A stretch of 64,000 bases of DNA from Palsa-360 sp963719875 (GTDB lineage: Bacteria > Acidobacteriota > Terriglobia > Acidiferrales > UBA7541): positions 62,001 through 126,000 of the forward strand of contig CAVRDJ010000001.1 of assembly GCA_963719875.1 (NCBI GenBank), written 5' to 3'. Positions 60,053 through 64,000 of the stretch are shown here, in pieces. The notes under the pieces were generated by a model. That model did no database searches. It was given only the letters and a program-made list of their open reading frames with translations, and was not told where the DNA came from. Positions within the stretch are counted from its first letter, which is position 1; each line of letters begins with the position of its first letter. A program made the translations under genes and the position numbers.

Positions 60053-61498
60053 CTAACTCTTTCCTGCCAGATTGTCGTCAAAGTCGGTTTCCTGGAACTT
60101 TCCGCCTCCGAGACGGCCCTTCTCAGCATCCCAAACCTCAGATCCCCAGACCTCGTAGTCTTCGTCGATGTATTCTATGAGCACCTGAGGGCTTGGCTCT
60201 AAGAAACTGAGCTTCGCAAACATTGAGACAGCCGCACCTGAATCCGGTGCGGTTTGACGCTTATTGAAATAATCGACCGGGGTACATCCCTTATCAGCTT
60301 CCTTCTCGGTCTGGACTTCGTGCGGAATACAGCCGTTTCCGATCAATCGAGCGTTGAAACCTGTTTCCGTGTCTCTATATAGAGCACATCGGTGTTCGTG
60401 GCCGAAAAACCAACCGAATATCGCATCGGCTGCGATACCCTCAGTGGCAAGAAGATCAGCCACGTCCTTTCGAAGCCCCTCGGAATCTTGAAACTCATCT
60501 TTATGAGCTGAGACCGGCTGATGATGGGTCAAGAGGATATTCTTCTTCTTGTCGCTATTTCGGAGCAGGCCAATCAGCCAATTCCACTGTGCACTGATGG
60601 GATCATCTGGACCGCTGGGCTTTAGTCTACCTCCCGCATATGCGGTATCTAAGCCGATAATCCTCCAGTATTCGTTCTCCAGGCAGAAGAACGGTTGTAA
60701 TTGCCCGAAAGCCTTCAACACCAGTGAGAAGTAGGCTTCTCCGCCGCTGTACATCTCATGATTTCCGTTTAAGGCGTAGCTCGTGCCCGGAGAAATTCCT
60801 ATCTCCGGATATCGAGCATTCGTCTGAAGCGGCCAAAGCTGCAAGAAGGTTTCACATTCCGCTTTGACGCCGCCGTAGTAGATATCGCCAAGGTGGATCG
60901 CGAAATTCGGGTGTTGCCTCCTGACTACGCCTGCGATGTGGTGAGCAGCCGGATTGTCACCACCCCAGTCCGCCAGTAACGCGATCGTTACTTTGGGAGG
61001 AAGTTTGACCGGCTGAGGAGTTCCCGCAGGATAGGGGGAACGCTCGAAGTGGAGATTCTTCCATTCCTTCAGAATGGAACTGATGAGAGGCTGCTTCTGT
61101 CCATGAACGTCCTCACGCACCTGCTTGAAGAAATTGTCCAGTGAATAAACTCCATGCTCGATAAGCGTAACAATCCATATGGGATTCCGGTCACCATAGC
61201 CTTGCAGTGAGGGAATGCTGCCGAATACTTTTGAAAGAACAGATTGGTACAAGCCCACAAGATTAAAGCGCGAGACGTAGTCGACATCTCGATGGGATTG
61301 CTCGCTGGCAGCCGTATCACGGATCGACGCGAAATGTGCGACAAGCCTTAACCGCTCCGCTTCAACCGAAGCGGGATCAGAACTGCCGATGGTATCTGCA
61401 ACAGCGTTTTGCACTTCGGTCGACCCGTCATTCAGATTCCGAACGAGCGCATCTAAACTTGAGTTAATGAAATCGTGCTGATTGACCACGGTATGCAT
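60053..61498 (-). CDS. Calcineurin-like metallophosphoesterase
   Basis: A 481-residue protein with a full set of metallophosphoesterase motifs: ALLADWGGDN (near residue 175), HLGDIYYGG (near 200), ALNGNHEMYSGG (near 242), LTHHQPVSA (near 325) and FFGHEHRCALY (near 368). These residues bind two metal ions and hydrolyse phosphomono- or diesters. No signal peptide. The N-terminal ~165 residues are helical and of unknown type. Confidence 0.87.
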   Translation of the reverse strand: MHTVVNQHDFINSSLDALVRNLNDGSTEVQNAVADTIGSSDPASVEAERLRLVAHFASIRDTAASEQSHRDVDYVSRFNLVGLYQSVLSKVFGSIPSLQGYGDRNPIWIVTLIEHGVYSLDNFFKQVREDVHGQKQPLISSILKEWKNLHFERSPYPAGTPQPVKLPPKVTIALLADWGGDNPAAHHIAGVVRRQHPNFAIHLGDIYYGGVKAECETFLQLWPLQTNARYPEIGISPGTSYALNGNHEMYSGGEAYFSLVLKAFGQLQPFFCLENEYWRIIGLDTAYAGGRLKPSGPDDPISAQWNWLIGLLRNSDKKKNILLTHHQPVSAHKDEFQDSEGLRKDVADLLATEGIAADAIFGWFFGHEHRCALYRDTETGFNARLIGNGCIPHEVQTEKEADKGCTPVDYFNKRQTAPDSGAAVSMFAKLSFLEPSPQVLIEYIDEDYEVWGSEVWDAEKGRLGGGKFQETDFDDNLAGKS

Positions 61499-61677
61499 AA
61501 TCTAAGCTCCTTGATCCGCTGCAATGGTACTTCGGCATCACATTCTATTCGTAAGTTGGCCTCGCTCGGTTGATCTGCGCCGCGCCTGCGGCACGTTTCG
61601 CTTAAATCCTCGGAAATAAAGAGCGCTGCCGTAGGAAGTACATTCAGCAAGCGGCGTACCCTAGCCTGTAGGATGCC

Positions 61678-62592
61678 CTACGTAGCTACCGTAACAGCAC
61701 TCGGTCTTAGGTATGTTATGAGGCTTAAGAGCTGGTGGCCGTTATGGAAGGCTTCAAACAAGAATACGTGCTCTTCGCCCCGGTCATTACAAATGACGAT
61801 CTCTTCGGTACCGAGCGGCCCACGCTTCCGCCAGGAACAATAGCTGCGAAGTATTTTGAAGGCGTCTCGCTCCGTAAGCCCTGAATATTGCTCTTCAAAA
61901 AGCCTAGACCGAATGAAGTATTGGCAAGGGTCGGCGGGATCAAATTCTCCGTCCGTATAGTGGGGATGCTGACTGACAATGCCGAGCGCAGGGATTTCCA
62001 GTGCCTCGACCATACGCCAAAGTGAGGAAGTGATAGTGTTACCGAATCTCTTGCTGGCGCCTCGAACGAGCGAGAATGTGGGCAATGAGCTCCGCGAAAA
62101 CTCCACAAACTGGTCCTGGAGAAAGAGTAGCCGGCCGGCGCCGTAATTTGCTTCCGCCTCCAATTGCTCATGGCAGTCGGGACTCAGACTGAAGGCATTG
62201 TCGCCGTGAAGCAGCGTCTGATGCCACTCCGTAACGCTGTGAATCGCCTCGTGAGCCTCATTCCAGCGCCATTTCAAGCGAGGTTGCGACTGATCTATGA
62301 GAATGCGTTTGCGATCAGGCACATAGAGTGCTTTGAGATCCCACTTTTTTACTGCGTCCAAGAGTAGCATGGGGCGCCGAGCAATTTGTTTGCCTGCAAT
62401 GACCGCTTTGCTGAAAAACTCGCGTAAGGCGCTGTCATCTTGAGTTGAATAATACTGCCGATCAAGCTTGAGAAGTTCGAATACGTCATTGAGTTCGATT
62501 GGTGGTTCCGGGCTTCCCAGGCCGCGAAGGATCTTTCCGACCTGGTGGTCGATATCACGAGCCGTTCGCGAATCTAGGAATCTGTTTCTCAC
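61678..62592 (-). CDS. ImmA/IrrE-type metallopeptidase (HExxH)
   Basis: A 304-residue protein whose zinc site is WNEAHEAIHSVTEWH with third-ligand region EQLEAEANYGAGRLLF, the COG2856/ImmA spacing. It starts with GTG 62592, overlapping the stop of the XRE gene by four bases (GTGA). Relatives cleave an XRE repressor or toxin. Its gene is the last of a four-gene operon that starts with a ribbon-helix-helix protein. Confidence 0.87.
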   Translation of the reverse strand: MRNRFLDSRTARDIDHQVGKILRGLGSPEPPIELNDVFELLKLDRQYYSTQDDSALREFFSKAVIAGKQIARRPMLLLDAVKKWDLKALYVPDRKRILIDQSQPRLKWRWNEAHEAIHSVTEWHQTLLHGDNAFSLSPDCHEQLEAEANYGAGRLLFLQDQFVEFSRSSLPTFSLVRGASKRFGNTITSSLWRMVEALEIPALGIVSQHPHYTDGEFDPADPCQYFIRSRLFEEQYSGLTERDAFKILRSYCSWRKRGPLGTEEIVICNDRGEEHVFLFEAFHNGHQLLSLITYLRPSAVTVAT

Positions 62593-63059
62593 CGCTCACA
62601 CAAGAATTTTACATATTCCTTAAGGGCCTCGTGCTCTTCCGACGACAACGCCTCAACAGGCTGCGAGCGAGCAGCAAATCGCAAGGCTGCCTCCTGAAAC
62701 TGTTTGTCGTGTGCCCGCGCTAACCCGGAAAGGACGAAGAGCTTTTCTGCCGGTACACGTAGAAAGTTGGCGATCTTGCTTACCGTCCGCGGAGTGGGTT
62801 TGCAGCTCTCGTCATTCTCGATTTCGATGAGTTCCGCGAGATCCACATCCAATTTTTGCGAGAACTGCTCCCACGTAAGCTTATGCTCACGGCGAGCCAG
62901 ATTAAGGAGGTTCACAAACGCTGTTCGGGACGCGGTCGCCTGTTGGGATTTTTGCTCTAGGTCTTCCACTGCGGACACGAGGCCACCGACAGAAACAAAG
63001 CAATTGTCCTCTAAAGCTGCCTGTTTTTTTAGCCATCCGGGATCTGAATTAAATTTCAT
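62589..63059 (-). CDS. XRE-family regulator
   Basis: A 156-residue protein: an N-terminal region resembling a short coiled segment, then a helix-turn-helix (NLARREHKLTWEQFSQKLDVDLAELIEIENDESCKPTPRTVSKIANFLRV, about residues 52-101) and a helical tail. It starts one base after the stop of the GNAT gene (TGATATG) and overlaps the peptidase start. It probably represses the operon and is the peptidase's substrate. Confidence 0.85.
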   Translation of the reverse strand: MKFNSDPGWLKKQAALEDNCFVSVGGLVSAVEDLEQKSQQATASRTAFVNLLNLARREHKLTWEQFSQKLDVDLAELIEIENDESCKPTPRTVSKIANFLRVPAEKLFVLSGLARAHDKQFQEAALRFAARSQPVEALSSEEHEALKEYVKFLCER

Positions 63060-63060
63060 A

Positions 63061-63693
63061 TCATCTCGCTCCAGTTAAGAAGTTCTCCGCCTGCTCGGCC
63101 GTATATTCCAGCCATAGCAGGTTTTGTTTAGCTGGGTCCCGGCCGACGGGCGTCATTCTGCACGCTTTTGTATAGAACAATTCCGTCATGGGTAAGGAGT
63201 GTAATCCGACTCTGCCCTTGCAGTCCTCTTCCTTACTCTTTAATACGGCCGCCTCGATGAGGCGCGTACCGATGGCGTTGTAGCGGGGCTTTTCCCCCAA
63301 GGCACTCGCCAGTGGCTTGAGATTCCACGGCGCGACCTCGACATAATCAACGTAGACGAGTGCTTTGCCCACCTGCTCCGGCAGACGGCAAGTGCAGAAT
63401 TGTCCTACGGTTTCCAGCTTCATTAGGCCTTGCAGCTGATTGTCGTAACTGATGCCATAAAACGCGTTGGCGAGCACTTTCAGTTCGGGAGCCTTGGTTG
63501 TCCAGTCCCAGTGGAAGTGCTGCGGTATGAGTTGATGACTGCCCCGGGCCGCAAGCTGCCTGGCCGCCTTCAATACGACAGGTCGCCAGTCTTGCTGCGT
63601 CTCGATGAAATGTTCGACGGTGACTTCATCGAAAATCTCGGCCTCGACCGGGTGACCGGTCGCATTGTCGATGATATAGACGCGTGTCTTCAC
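63061..63693 (-). CDS. GNAT-family N-acetyltransferase (candidate toxin)
   Basis: A 210-residue protein. The GNAT core is VYVDYVEVAPWNLKPLA then a gap and AIGTRLIEAAVLKSKEEDCKGRVGLHSLPMTELFYTKACRM, fitting motif A (V-x-V-x-P...GxGxxLI) and the E-x-x-YxKxG motif B region. GNAT toxins next to ribbon-helix-helix antitoxins acetylate aminoacyl-tRNA. Here the acetyl-CoA-binding signature is AIGTRLI. It starts with GTG 63693, overlapping the antitoxin stop (GTGA). Confidence 0.72.
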   Translation of the reverse strand: MKTRVYIIDNATGHPVEAEIFDEVTVEHFIETQQDWRPVVLKAARQLAARGSHQLIPQHFHWDWTTKAPELKVLANAFYGISYDNQLQGLMKLETVGQFCTCRLPEQVGKALVYVDYVEVAPWNLKPLASALGEKPRYNAIGTRLIEAAVLKSKEEDCKGRVGLHSLPMTELFYTKACRMTPVGRDPAKQNLLWLEYTAEQAENFLTGAR

Positions 63694-63899
63694 ACTACCA
63701 TCAGTTCAGCTTTCTTCTTCTCTTCGTCCTCAAAGAAGAGCTTTTCCCCACGACTGAGGCGGCCCTCAACAATCTGGTAAAGCCGGAGTGCCTGACGCAG
63801 AAGAGCTGTCTTGCTCACATCCTTGCGGGCACTGAGCTCTTCCAGCAGGCTCATCTCCTGATCCGTAAGGTTCAGGGTCATTGTTCGCTTGTCAGCCAT
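63690..63899 (-). CDS. Ribbon-helix-helix antitoxin-like protein
   Basis: A 69-residue protein: TMTLNLTDQEMSLLEELSARKDVSKTALLRQALRLYQIV is a ribbon-helix-helix DNA-binding fold, followed by a short acidic/basic tail (GEKLFFEDEEKKKAE). This is the shape of antitoxins preceding GNAT toxins. GGGAG precedes ATG 63899. First gene of the four-gene operon. Confidence 0.8.
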   Translation of the reverse strand: MADKRTMTLNLTDQEMSLLEELSARKDVSKTALLRQALRLYQIVEGRLSRGEKLFFEDEEKKKAELMVV

Positions 63900-63917
63900 C
63901 TGTCATCTCCCTGCGTC

Positions 63918-63960
63918 AGTATATGCGTCGAACCTATATTAAGTCAACAAAAAATATACT
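63918..63960 (-). promoter_or_regulatory. Promoter and operator of the four-gene operon
   Basis: On the minus strand TTGACT (63942-63947) and TATACT (63918-63923) are spaced 18 bp. A 7-bp perfect inverted repeat AGTATAT (63918-63924) / ATATACT (63954-63960) overlaps the -10 box and lies upstream of the -35 box, as expected for autorepression by the ribbon-helix-helix protein. Confidence 0.65.
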
Positions 63961-63988
63961 TGCATTAGCCACAAGATATGTATATAAT
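63960..63988 (+). promoter_or_regulatory. Divergent plus-strand promoter
   Basis: TTGCAT (63960-63965) and TATAAT (63983-63988) with a 17-bp spacer form a good sigma-70 promoter reading out of the right edge. The gene it drives is outside the window. Confidence 0.6.
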
Positions 63989-64000
63989 GGCCATAGAATA

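Noticed and set aside
1..64000. tRNA gene as integration site for the defence island
   Set aside because: I looked at the island edges for cloverleaf-like sequence and found none that I could support by eye.

Overview
The window is a GC-moderate bacterial chromosome segment of mixed core-like and accessory character. Several small families fit an Acidobacteriota soil bacterium: KGG-type basic proteins, a cNMP-binding-domain/disulfide-reductase flavoprotein, lipoprotein-sorting-like secreted proteins and an ArdC-like gene pair. This taxonomic call rests on gene content alone and is moderate confidence. No rRNA, tRNA or CRISPR array was recognised.

Region by region. (1) 1-12.2 kb: the end of a radical-SAM/SPASM gene and a frameshifted secreted protein, then a long minus-strand stress/detoxification cluster (STAS protein, two SDRs, a DUF336/GlcG protein, an alpha/beta hydrolase, a SnoaL-like protein, a zinc alcohol dehydrogenase, a cupin and a peroxiredoxin-like protein). 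Immediately upstream lie a good sigma-54 promoter and a GAF-PAS-AAA+ sigma-54 activator, so the cluster looks like one inducible unit. (2) 12.4-24.7 kb: a tripartite RND efflux operon, oxidoreductases, a thioesterase/TetR pair and a DHA2 drug transporter. Three copies of an operator of form TGAGACCG-N3-GGTCTCA sit before the RND operon, the TetR gene and the relic of a second DHA2 transporter. (3) 24.9-28.2 kb: a frameshifted cNBD/flavoprotein, an OsmC protein, a small basic protein and a chimeric zinc-ribbon/ATPase fragment.

(4) 28.9-39 kb is a defence/mobile island: a two-gene Gabija system (GajA OLD-type nuclease and GajB UvrD-like helicase), remnants of two tyrosine integrases, two tiny proteins missed by ordinary ORF length cut-offs, a TIR-domain protein with a membrane/zinc tail, an unknown gene split by an IS630 element, a DUF2971 protein, an HNH nuclease and an AbiEi antitoxin whose AbiEii toxin has decayed. 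(5) 39-44.2 kb: a five-gene minus-strand cluster with a phospholipase C-like phosphoesterase, an outer-membrane barrel protein, two unknown proteins and a DyP-type peroxidase.

(6) 44.3-53 kb: an XRE/ImmA-like pair, then a 5.7-kb 'recombinase in trio' (RIT) element whose ends disrupt two diverged ArdC-like genes at the same codon and in inverted orientation. The element carries SEC-C and pRiA4b ORF-3 cargo genes. Both ArdC-like genes have leader hairpins that would bury the ribosome-binding site. (7) 53.4-61.5 kb: a secreted cysteine-containing protein, an S1C-type serine protease, small membrane and regulatory proteins (one XRE gene with a perfect palindrome inside its promoter) and a metallophosphoesterase. 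(8) 61.7-64 kb: a tightly overlapping four-gene operon encoding a ribbon-helix-helix protein, a GNAT acetyltransferase, an XRE protein and an ImmA/IrrE-type HExxH protein. It looks like a toxin-antitoxin pair coupled to an XRE/protease pair and is the best candidate for an undescribed system. A divergent promoter leaves the window on the right.
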